From an uncultured Eubacteriales bacterium (GTDB taxonomy: Bacteria > Bacillota > Clostridia > Lachnospirales > Lachnospiraceae): DNA of 11,904 nucleotides. The stretch spans positions 1-11,904 of the forward strand of contig CACZSO010000297.1 of the NCBI GenBank assembly GCA_902783795.1, in the 5' to 3' direction. Made by a program: the position numbers and the translations under genes. Below, in pieces: positions 1 through 6,010 of this stretch; the first letter of the stretch is position 1; the number at the start of each line of letters is the position of its first letter. The notes below the pieces were generated by a model, which saw only the letters and a list, made by a program, of their open reading frames with translations, was not told the DNA's origin and searched no databases.

Positions 1-290
1 ACGGTCTTATCGCTCTTTAAAGCTTCTTCCACCGCCTTCTGAGGCGTCCCGTAACGGTGACCGTTATAAGTGGTATATTCCAGCAGTTCATGATTCCTGA
101 TCAGTTCATCAAAGCCTGCTTCGTCTGTAAAATGATAATGGACACCATCTATTTCTTTATCACGTCTCTCACGGGTCGTTGCAGAAACCGAGAGACAGTA
201 AGTTTCAGGATAAAGGTCTAAAAGTTTACGTACCACCGTGCCTTTTCCTACGCCGGAAAAGCCGGAGACCACTGTTAAAAAGCCGCTCAT
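1..290 (-). CDS. gmk: Guanylate kinase, N-terminal part (cut by window edge)
   Basis: Guanylate kinase phosphorylates GMP to GDP with ATP in the cytoplasm, a step in GTP and dGTP supply. About 96 N-terminal residues are visible; a full enzyme has roughly 190-210. The P-loop reads SGFSGVGKGT near residues 9-18. The GMP-binding stretch follows with SVSATTR and an E-x-D-G-V-H-Y pattern around residues 34-53, then YNGHRYGTP near residues 75-83. These are the family's usual motifs in the usual order. The start is the ATG at 288-290, preceded by GGAGGGG at 294-300. A consensus-like promoter lies about 80 bases upstream, so the gene is probably transcribed independently of the rRNA methyltransferase gene before it. 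In many Firmicutes gmk follows remA/DUF370; here its upstream neighbour is the methyltransferase. The C-terminal lid region lies outside the window. Confidence 0.93.
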   Translation of the reverse strand, partial: MSGFLTVVSGFSGVGKGTVVRKLLDLYPETYCLSVSATTRERRDKEIDGVHYHFTDEAGFDELIRNHELLEYTTYNGHRYGTPQKAVEEALKSDKT

Positions 291-371
291 TTACCCCTCC
301 TCTGTCAACATATGATCATAATCAGGGCTGAAATGGCATAAACGTACACATTCCACCCAGCTTATCAAATC

Positions 372-400
372 ATTATAGCGTAAACCGGCTTAAAAGTAAA
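372..400 (-). promoter_or_regulatory. Sigma-A-type promoter for gmk
   Basis: On the minus strand the sequence gives TTTACT, a 17-nt spacer, then a perfect TATAAT (plus-strand attata at 372-377, agtaaa at 395-400). Transcription would begin near position 365, giving a leader of roughly 75 nt before the gmk ATG at 290. The site lies in the 119-bp gap between the RsmF-like gene and gmk. I see no riboswitch-like fold in the leader. The -35 box matches TTGACA at only four of six positions; the spacing and -10 box are ideal. Confidence 0.7.
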
Positions 401-409
401 GTCATGCTT

Positions 410-1789
410 TCACGAAAGATAACGCCATCCCGGCAGATAATGATTCTTCAGGATCCCGCGGCTTGCTTTTGCAAATCCCAGAGGATAATGGTCTGTACAG
501 ACCAGCACCCATCCGCTTTCTGTCGTAATATCTGAAACGTCCACCGTCTCCCCTTTCAGATACCGGATCACCCGGATGTCGGATGCTTCCAGAGATATGG
601 TCAAGGGAAATTCTGTTTCTTTCAAAGCCATGGAAAGAGCCTGGGAAGGCTCAAACCGTTTCTTCTTTTCTTCCCCAAGGTACAGGCCCGAACGAAGGGT
701 CCTGATCCCTGCGGTGTCCGGCTGTTCATATCTTTCAAAAAAGACCCGGCTTCCCCGTAAAGTAAAGGTCCCTTCTGAAAAGTCCATAGTCAGACGGTTC
801 AGGAAATCTTCAGTTTCCGGGGCAAGCTTTGCTTTTTTTCTTACTTCTGATATGACGGCCCCTGCTTTCTCTCCTCCCTTTTTAAGGAGCGCTGCAAAAT
901 GCCCTTCTCCTTTGATTTTATGAGGAAACAGGCGAAGACAGTTTTTAAGAGATGGATCATCATAGGCTGCCTTTTCAGGCATCCCTTCTGAAAACCCTTC
1001 AAACCTGTCAGAAATCTTCATCACTTCCAGTTCCGGGCATAATTCTTTCATATACAGGATAATGTCTTCATCTTCCCCCGGGTAAAATGTACAGGTGGAA
1101 TATACCATCATGCCGCCGGGCTTTAACATGGGCAATACGGCAGCGGCGATCTTTTTCTGAAGGCGGATGTAGAATTCATGTCCATGTTCTTCCCAGGAAC
1201 GGATCACTGCCGGATCTTTCCTGAACATCCCCTCACCTGAACAGGGAGCATCGATCAGGATCTTGTCAAAATACTGAAAAAACCTGGGTGAAAGCTTCTC
1301 AGGATCTTCTGTGGTTATGACAGCATTTGAAACGCCGAAAAGTTCCAGGTTCTTAAGAAGCGCCTGGGCCCGGGAGCTGCTGATATCATTGGAGACCAAA
1401 ATCCCGGTGCCATTTAGCTTTGCGGCAAGTTCTGTGGATTTTCCACCGGGAGCCGCGCAGATGTCCAACACCTTATCCCCAGGATCGATGGGAAGGATCT
1501 GGGCCGGCACCATGGCAGATGGCTCCTGGAGATAATAGAGCCCGGCATAATAATAGGGGTGCCTGGCCGGCCGGCAGTCTTCCGGGTACCAGAAACCGTT
1601 ATGAGTCCATGGAATAGGTGTCAGCGGGAAGGGAGAGATCTTCACAAACTCTTCCGGAGAGATCTTCAATGTATTGACTCGAAGGCCGTTTGAACGCGCA
1701 TCTTCAAAGGATGCAAGGTAAGTTCTGCACCCCTCTTCTCCCAGAAGCTCTTTCATCTCCTCTATAAACTTTTCAGGAAGTTTCTGCAT
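410..1789 (-). CDS. RsmF-like 16S rRNA (cytosine-C5)-methyltransferase, RsmB/NOP family
   Basis: Likely transfers a methyl group from S-adenosylmethionine to C5 of a cytosine in 16S rRNA. Homologues named RsmF act on C1407 in E. coli, and Thermus RsmF also acts on C1400 and C1404; the exact target here cannot be told from sequence. Order of parts: an N-terminal RNA-binding region (about 1-90) with RVNTLK at 37-42 and YLQEPSAM at 86-93; the SAM-binding motif CAAPGGKS at 111-118; motif IV DAPCSGEGMFRKDP at 180-193 with Cys183; and motif VI STCTF at 231-235 with Cys233. Both cysteines of the two-Cys mechanism are therefore present. The tail (about 300-459) resembles the C-terminal RNA-binding domain of RsmF proteins, ending in a G-W-V-L-V...P-L-G-F...K-N-H-Y pattern. 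Length (459 aa) is normal. A weak AGGGG ribosome binding site precedes the ATG. A hairpin separates it from the gene upstream. Confidence 0.88.
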   Translation of the reverse strand: MQKLPEKFIEEMKELLGEEGCRTYLASFEDARSNGLRVNTLKISPEEFVKISPFPLTPIPWTHNGFWYPEDCRPARHPYYYAGLYYLQEPSAMVPAQILPIDPGDKVLDICAAPGGKSTELAAKLNGTGILVSNDISSSRAQALLKNLELFGVSNAVITTEDPEKLSPRFFQYFDKILIDAPCSGEGMFRKDPAVIRSWEEHGHEFYIRLQKKIAAAVLPMLKPGGMMVYSTCTFYPGEDEDIILYMKELCPELEVMKISDRFEGFSEGMPEKAAYDDPSLKNCLRLFPHKIKGEGHFAALLKKGGEKAGAVISEVRKKAKLAPETEDFLNRLTMDFSEGTFTLRGSRVFFERYEQPDTAGIRTLRSGLYLGEEKKKRFEPSQALSMALKETEFPLTISLEASDIRVIRYLKGETVDVSDITTESGWVLVCTDHYPLGFAKASRGILKNHYLPGWRYLS

Positions 1790-1818
1790 AAAATCCCCTA
1801 ATCCCCTGACATTGAAGG

Positions 1819-1842
1819 AAGCCCGGGAAATGCCCCGGGCTT
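1819..1842 (-). terminator. GC-rich hairpin after the coiled-coil gene, possible weak terminator
   Basis: A perfect inverted repeat, AAGCCCGGG / CCCGGGCTT (9 bp, including the outer A-T pairs), with a 6-nt loop at 1828-1833. It lies 24 bases past the stop codon of the coiled-coil gene and 29 bases before the RsmF-like ATG. On the minus strand the 3' side continues TTCCTTC, so the U-tract is poor. It may act as a partial terminator, an attenuator or an mRNA-stabilising 3' end. The stem is clear; the termination function is inferred. Confidence 0.5.
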
Positions 1843-1866
1843 AAAAATCATAATCCAGTCTGAAAA

Positions 1867-2499
1867 TCATTCGTCCTCAAAATCCACACTGAAATCCGTA
1901 AGCTCCGGTCCCAGATCTATGGCTGCGTCATCCGCCGCTGCTGTCTCTTCCTGAGGGCCTTTCATGGAATTCAGTTCTTTCTGGTTTTCACTGACGATAT
2001 TCCTGTGGTCACTGAGTGTATTGATAAGGGACGTAAAATTCCGGCTGATATCTTCAATGCTTCCGTTCAGGATGGACTGAAGTGAACTTAAAATATCATT
2101 GGCGTAAGCAACTGCGCCCTCACGGATGACCCTGGCATCTGCGGAAGCGCTTTCTTTGACCGCCTCAGCCCGCTCATTAGCCTCTTTTAAGATATCATTG
2201 GCCCGTTCATAGGCAAGCCTGGTGATATTATTCTCTTCCACCATGTGCTCTGCATAAGCCTGGGCTTTTTCTTCTGTCTCCGCCGCCTTTTTCTTCGCAT
2301 CATTAAGGATCTTATCGCGGTTATTCAGCATCCGCTGGTATTTTCTCACTTCTTCCGGCGTATATTCCCGCAGTTCATCCAGAAACTGCTCGATCTGCGG
2401 CCGGTCCACAATGATCTTTGTGTTGGAGAAAGCCTGCATTTTACAGCCGTCAATGTACTCTTCGATGTCCGCGATCACCTGCTCGATTCTGTTTGCCAT
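1867..2499 (-). CDS. Coiled-coil protein of the type found beside coaD in clostridia, function unknown
   Basis: A 210-residue soluble protein with no signal peptide or membrane segment. Residues 1-60 include a conserved-looking block (VDRPQIEQFLDELREYTPEE, 31-50). Residues about 60-125 are a long Ala/Glu/Lys-rich helix typical of a coiled coil; a second helical part spans about 135-180; the tail (183-210) is strongly acidic. Proteins of this kind are often auto-annotated as 'ATPase' or as similar to F0 subunit b or V-ATPase subunit H because of the charged helix. I see no Walker motif and would not use that name. A DivIVA-like scaffolding role is possible but unproven. Its GAGGAG ribosome binding site (2506-2511) overlaps the coaD stop codon as TGAGGAG, so the two are probably translationally coupled. 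A GC-rich hairpin follows the gene. Confidence 0.8.
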   Translation of the reverse strand: MANRIEQVIADIEEYIDGCKMQAFSNTKIIVDRPQIEQFLDELREYTPEEVRKYQRMLNNRDKILNDAKKKAAETEEKAQAYAEHMVEENNITRLAYERANDILKEANERAEAVKESASADARVIREGAVAYANDILSSLQSILNGSIEDISRNFTSLINTLSDHRNIVSENQKELNSMKGPQEETAAADDAAIDLGPELTDFSVDFEDE

Positions 2500-2509
2500 A
2501 ATACACTCC

Positions 2510-2989
2510 TCACAAATTCATGATTTCTCTGATCCTCTTTTCCACATAGGGAGGCACAAATTCAGAGATGTCGCCGTTATACAATGCTACTTCCTTTACC
2601 ACTGACGATGACAGATAAGCATACTGCAGCGATGTGGTCAGGAAGATCGTATCCACATCTGATGCCAGCTTCCGGTTCGTCTGGGAAAGCATGAGTTCAT
2701 ATTCAAAATCCGTGACAGCCCTAAGACCTCTGACGATCACTGTCGCACCCATCATGTGGGCAAAGTCCACGGTCAGTCCGGAAAATGAGGTCACTTCCAC
2801 ATTCGGCATATCCTGTGTGGCTTGTCTCAGGAATGCCATCCGTTCTTCTACAGAAAAGAGCGGGGTTTTAGATGAATTATTCAGGACACTGACGATGAGC
2901 CTGTCAGTGATCAGGCTGGCCCTTTTGATTATGTCCAGATGTCCGAAGGTCATGGGATCAAAGGATCCGGGATAAATAGCCGTAGTCAT
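2510..2989 (-). CDS. coaD: Phosphopantetheine adenylyltransferase
   Basis: Catalyses the penultimate step of coenzyme A synthesis: 4'-phosphopantetheine plus ATP gives dephospho-CoA and pyrophosphate. At 159 residues it has the usual bacterial length (about 155-165). The nucleotidyltransferase signature is visible as YPGSFDPMTFGHLDI at 6-20, where T14, G16 and H17 form the TxGH ATP-binding core. Lys41 in SSKTP, the VRGLRAVTDFEYE block at 86-98 with Arg87 and Arg90, and the late SSSVVKE motif at 127-133 are also family hallmarks. The ATG overlaps the rsmD stop as ATGA (2986-2989), so the two are translationally coupled. The rsmD-coaD order is common in Firmicutes. AAGGAAG upstream serves as ribosome binding site. 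Confidence 0.97.
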   Translation of the reverse strand: MTTAIYPGSFDPMTFGHLDIIKRASLITDRLIVSVLNNSSKTPLFSVEERMAFLRQATQDMPNVEVTSFSGLTVDFAHMMGATVIVRGLRAVTDFEYELMLSQTNRKLASDVDTIFLTTSLQYAYLSSSVVKEVALYNGDISEFVPPYVEKRIREIMNL

Positions 2990-3549
2990 ATGTTCTTCCT
3001 TTTCAAAAAAACATGTTTGCTGGTCTTGTATTCTTTATTTCTGAACACAGAAAAGTTATACTTTTCTGCAAAAGAAAAATCTGTTTTTATATCTGCTTCG
3101 ATTATGACCAGGGTCTCAGGACTTATGAGGCAGGAACCTGACAGTCTTTCAATGACCGGTTCTTCATAACCTTCATGATAAGGGGGATCCATGAAGATAA
3201 TATCACAGGCTCCTCCCACTGTTTCCTCACAGTAAGCGATCCCGTTCATGACATCCATCCGGAACAGGGTGCTTTCCTGTTCGAATCTGGTAAAGGCCAG
3301 GTTCTCTTTGATGACTCCGGCTGCTGCCCTGCTTTTCTCCACGAAATAACAGTGAGAAGCGCCTCTGGACAAGGCTTCTATACCAATAGCCCCGGTCCCT
3401 GAAAACAGGTCAATGAACAGGCTTCCCGGCACATAGGAACTAAGAATATTGAACAAGGTCTCCCGGATCCTGTCCTGGGTGGGCCGGGTCTTTTCACCGG
3501 GAACGCTCTTTAATGGCAGACTTCGTCTAGATCCGCCGATCACTCTCAT
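2986..3549 (-). CDS. rsmD: 16S rRNA (guanine966-N2)-methyltransferase
   Basis: Methylates N2 of G966 in 16S rRNA (E. coli numbering), in the 30S head near the P site, using S-adenosylmethionine. The 187-residue protein has the family's opening RVIGG (2-6), the conserved TRPTQDRIRETLFNIL stretch at 21-36, the SAM-binding DLFSGTGAIGIEALSRGA at 47-64 and the catalytic DPPY at 121-124. Length is normal. GGGAG at 3555-3559 lies just ahead of the ATG. Its last codons overlap the coaD start by 4 nt. It sits 46 nt after the ABC permease and is probably co-transcribed with it. Confidence 0.95.
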   Translation of the reverse strand: MRVIGGSRRSLPLKSVPGEKTRPTQDRIRETLFNILSSYVPGSLFIDLFSGTGAIGIEALSRGASHCYFVEKSRAAAGVIKENLAFTRFEQESTLFRMDVMNGIAYCEETVGGACDIIFMDPPYHEGYEEPVIERLSGSCLISPETLVIIEADIKTDFSFAEKYNFSVFRNKEYKTSKHVFLKRKNI

Positions 3550-3595
3550 ATAAACTCCCGTCTATAGTAACACAGGTACAGAAAAACCTCAAGAA

Positions 3596-4441
3596 CTAAA
3601 CCATGAGATCACGCCTGCGGAAGTAGAAAAACTCAAGTAAAAATGTAAGGCCTGAAAATACTACGCCAGGGAAAAGCGATGCAGCGATGGTTCCCGGATT
3701 CGTATAACTGATGACCGAAAGGCTGCCTACCGGCAGCATGATCCGCACCGATGAGGTGGATCCCATGCCTGAAAAGATCGTGTCCAGAAGCGAATACAGA
3801 AAGCTGGAGCCGATCAGCAGATAGAAAAAGATCAGGATCGCCGCCAGCCGTGTGCTCCTGATAAGATCAAATACTACCAGCATCAGATTCCCGACTGCTG
3901 CATAAATGATCAAAAGCACCAGCAGATATCCTAAAAGCAGCAGCCCGTTCCCAAAGGGCATTTTCACAAAAAATATCTGGGATGCCAGAAGGATCCCGAA
4001 AAACGACAGCACCAGCATGCAGGTGCTGAACAGAAACAGGATCAGGGAATGTACCGTAAAGATCCTGGCCCTTTTATGTAAGGGCGCATACTGCTGGACA
4101 AAGCCGTATTTCTTTTCCGATGCAGAAAAACATAAGGCAAAAAAAGCCAGGAAAAACACCAGGTCGCCGCGGAAATTAAGGGCAATGAATTCAGCGGCCG
4201 TATCCGGCCTCATGGCAAGCACCTGCTGATACTGCTCTAAAAAAGCGGAACCGTAATATTCTTCCAGCACACCGGAATTCAAAAGATTATCGTGGATCTC
4301 CTGAAGCCATGGGGCATTTCCCAGGGCCAGTCCCAGCATACAGGCATTAAATGTCAGGAAAACAAAGGACAATATCAGGATGATAAAGGTACTCTTCTGC
4401 CTGTAAAGGCGGTATATTTCAGCAGTAAATAAAGCTTTCAT
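3596..4441 (-). CDS. ABC-2-type transporter permease
   Basis: The membrane half of a two-gene ABC transporter, paired with the ATPase immediately upstream. 281 residues with about six predicted membrane helices: roughly 18-40, 93-106, 127-150, 162-189, 197-219 and 253-273 (numbered from this start). A soluble segment of about 50 residues lies between helices 1 and 2, and a basic RRRD motif sits at the C-terminus. This is the layout of the BcrB/MutE-type ABC-2 family, often tied to peptide-antibiotic export or immunity, but the substrate cannot be read from sequence. Start choice: a GTG six bases upstream (4445-4447) also fits the frame, but GGGAGG at 4447-4452 overlaps it, whereas the ATG at 4439-4441 is 5 nt from that site. 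Only 2 nt separate this start from the ATPase stop, so translation is coupled. Confidence 0.85.
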   Translation of the reverse strand: MKALFTAEIYRLYRQKSTFIILILSFVFLTFNACMLGLALGNAPWLQEIHDNLLNSGVLEEYYGSAFLEQYQQVLAMRPDTAAEFIALNFRGDLVFFLAFFALCFSASEKKYGFVQQYAPLHKRARIFTVHSLILFLFSTCMLVLSFFGILLASQIFFVKMPFGNGLLLLGYLLVLLIIYAAVGNLMLVVFDLIRSTRLAAILIFFYLLIGSSFLYSLLDTIFSGMGSTSSVRIMLPVGSLSVISYTNPGTIAASLFPGVVFSGLTFLLEFFYFRRRDLMV

Positions 4442-4443
4442 AT

Positions 4444-5328
4444 TCACCTCCCGGCAGAAGTTACGCCGAAATAACTTTCAGCTGCATCATAAATAGGATA
4501 AGACGACTGGACCTGGACCCCGTTCTCTTTTAACCGGTCCAGGATCTCATCGATGTCACCAAAACGTTCCATCAGAAGCAAAGTACTGTCATTCTGCACC
4601 CGGTAGCTGAAAATGCCCATTTCTTCCAGTACTTCTTTCACCTTGTCCATGGGCTGTGCCGTGATCCGGATGTGGGAAAGCAGACTCTGCCGAATTTCCT
4701 CTGCGGTCTTCTCCTCCCTGAGTACACCATTCTCCAGAAAACCAAAGGCATCCGCGTATTTAGCCATTTCCTCAGGCCGTGAACCGGAGATGATCACAGT
4801 CTTTCCGCGTTCCTTAAGGGCTCGCAGGATGATACCGAAATCATGAAAGGTCTGCTGATCCAGGGCTGTCAGTAGTTCGTCCAAAAGAAGCAGGGAAGGA
4901 TCATTGACTAAGGCCATGGAAACAGAAAGTCTTTTCAGCAAGGCACCAGAAAAAGACCGGACCTTTACATCGGCCCAGCTGGACAGACCGGTAAAAGACA
5001 GGAGTTCTCTGATATCCTGCTCCTCTCCGGCACCTAATGCTCTTTTTCTCATGGCCAGATTCTGATACGCTGTCAGATTCGGAAAGAAGCCCGGGGCCTC
5101 GATGAGGACCCCCAGGCCTGTTTTTCTGATGTCTTCAGCAAAACGGACTTCGCCTGAAGTGGGCAGGGCCAGCTGTGAAATGATCTTTAACAGGGTGGTC
5201 TTTCCGGCGCCCATCAGCCCTGACAGGGCGTAAATATCGCCTTTCCTCACATGGATCGATACATTGTCAAGTACTGTACGGCCCTTATATGTTTTTGTCA
5301 GCTGATCCGTTTCCAGATAATAGTTCAT
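4444..5328 (-). CDS. ABC transporter ATPase, BcrA/MutF-like, with degenerate motifs
   Basis: The nucleotide-binding subunit that should power the adjacent permease. 294 residues: an ABC domain (about 1-220) followed by a small C-terminal domain (about 220-294) as in the bacitracin/lantibiotic-type family. Walker A is intact, GLMGAGKTT at 37-45 with Lys43. Walker B is intact, LLLLDE at 146-151 with Asp150 and catalytic Glu151. The Q-loop region reads VLIEAPGFFPNLTAYQNL (74-91), typical of this subfamily. Two motifs are unusual. The signature loop reads FSGALLKRL (126-134), so the second glycine of the LSGG-type motif is Ala129. The H-loop reads IISGSRPEE (179-187), with no histidine where SSH is expected. 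The D-loop reads ALD. It may still bind ATP; hydrolysis could be slow or rely on other residues. It starts 31 nt after rpiB with a rather distant AAGGA site. Confidence 0.88.
   Translation of the reverse strand: MNYYLETDQLTKTYKGRTVLDNVSIHVRKGDIYALSGLMGAGKTTLLKIISQLALPTSGEVRFAEDIRKTGLGVLIEAPGFFPNLTAYQNLAMRKRALGAGEEQDIRELLSFTGLSSWADVKVRSFSGALLKRLSVSMALVNDPSLLLLDELLTALDQQTFHDFGIILRALKERGKTVIISGSRPEEMAKYADAFGFLENGVLREEKTAEEIRQSLLSHIRITAQPMDKVKEVLEEMGIFSYRVQNDSTLLLMERFGDIDEILDRLKENGVQVQSSYPIYDAAESYFGVTSAGR
4447..4452 (-). promoter_or_regulatory. Ribosome binding site that fixes the permease start
   Basis: GGGAGG lies within the last codons of the ABC ATPase gene, 5 nt from the ATG at 4441. A GTG candidate at 4447 would begin inside this site, so the ATG is preferred. 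Confidence 0.75.
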
Positions 5329-5359
5329 CTGAAGAATTCCTTATATAACTACACTAAGT

Positions 5360-5803
5360 TCAGTCTTTTCCTTCCAGGTCCATGATCATCTGGACCCGTC
5401 TTGCATGACGTCCGCCTTCAAATTCAGCTTCCAGGAAAGTATCGGTGATCATCTTTGCCAGTTCCGGACCGATGACCCTGGCGCCGAAGCAAAGGATATT
5501 CGCATTATTATGCAGGCGGGAAAGTTTCGCAGTATAGGGTTCAGAGCACACACAGGCCCTGATGCCTTTCACTTTATTCGCTGCCAGGCACATGCCCATG
5601 CCAGTACCGCAGATCAGGATCCCCAGCTCTTGTTCTCCGGAAGCAACCGCCCTGGCTACCTTCTCCGCATAGATCGGATAATCTGTACTGTCTTTTGTGT
5701 ATGTACCGAAATCCGTGATCTCATACCCTTTTTCTTTCAGGTGTCCGATGATCTCTTCCTTCATGTCAAGGGCTGAATGATCACAGCCGATCCCAATCTT
5801 CAT
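5360..5803 (-). CDS. rpiB: Ribose-5-phosphate isomerase B
   Basis: Interconverts ribose 5-phosphate and ribulose 5-phosphate in the non-oxidative pentose phosphate pathway. The 147-residue length and motifs fit the RpiB/LacAB family: GCDHSA at 6-11 with Asp8 and His9, TDYP at 40-43, the catalytic-loop motif CGTGMGMCLAANK at 65-77 with Cys65 as the expected base, HNNANILCFGARVIG at 98-112 with His98, and Arg132/Arg136 near the C-terminus for phosphate binding. LacA/LacB and allose-phosphate isomerases are close relatives, but the standalone context and Cys65 favour RpiB. Its ATG overlaps the stop of the small membrane protein gene as ATGA (5800-5803), and GAGGAAG provides the ribosome binding site. 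Confidence 0.94.
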   Translation of the reverse strand: MKIGIGCDHSALDMKEEIIGHLKEKGYEITDFGTYTKDSTDYPIYAEKVARAVASGEQELGILICGTGMGMCLAANKVKGIRACVCSEPYTAKLSRLHNNANILCFGARVIGPELAKMITDTFLEAEFEGGRHARRVQMIMDLEGKD

Positions 5804-6009
5804 GATTCTTCCTCACCTTCTTTAGCTTCCTTCTGCATTTTCTTTGCTGCTTTGATGACCAGCAGGCTGAAAATGATCAGTATGACCAGGACAGAACCGC
5901 CGATGAAAAACAACGGCATACTGCCTAGGAACAGGGCAACGATCATAAATATCGTATCCAGCAGAAGCAGGACGATCAGTATCCTTGCCTGGATCAAAGG
6001 GTTTTTCAT
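5800..6009 (-). CDS. Small two-helix membrane protein, unknown function
   Basis: A 69-residue protein that I do not recognise. Two hydrophobic helices are visible, about residues 10-28 and 33-53, joined by a short LGSMP turn, followed by a charged tail (54-69, with lysines first and then glutamates). By the positive-inside rule both ends should be cytoplasmic, making a simple hairpin in the membrane. It lies between glgA (1-nt gap, with an AAGGG site inside the glgA end) and rpiB (4-nt overlap). This strict packing and the good translation signals argue that it is a real gene and not a chance reading frame. It may be a local accessory or stress-type membrane peptide; nothing in the sequence indicates a substrate. 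Confidence 0.72.
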   Translation of the reverse strand: MKNPLIQARILIVLLLLDTIFMIVALFLGSMPLFFIGGSVLVILIIFSLLVIKAAKKMQKEAKEGEEES

Positions 6010-6010
6010 C

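Noticed and set aside
1867..2499. ATP synthase or V-ATPase subunit
   Set aside because: Resemblance is limited to charged helical composition; no membrane anchor and no neighbouring ATP synthase genes.
3564..3592. Promoter-like TTGAGG-N17-TACTAT ahead of rsmD
   Set aside because: The predicted start near 3557 would fall inside the rsmD ribosome binding site, so it could not give a normal leader; read-through from the ABC genes is more likely.
4442..4447. GTG start for the ABC permease
   Set aside because: The GTG begins inside the GGGAGG ribosome binding site; the ATG at 4441 has workable spacing.
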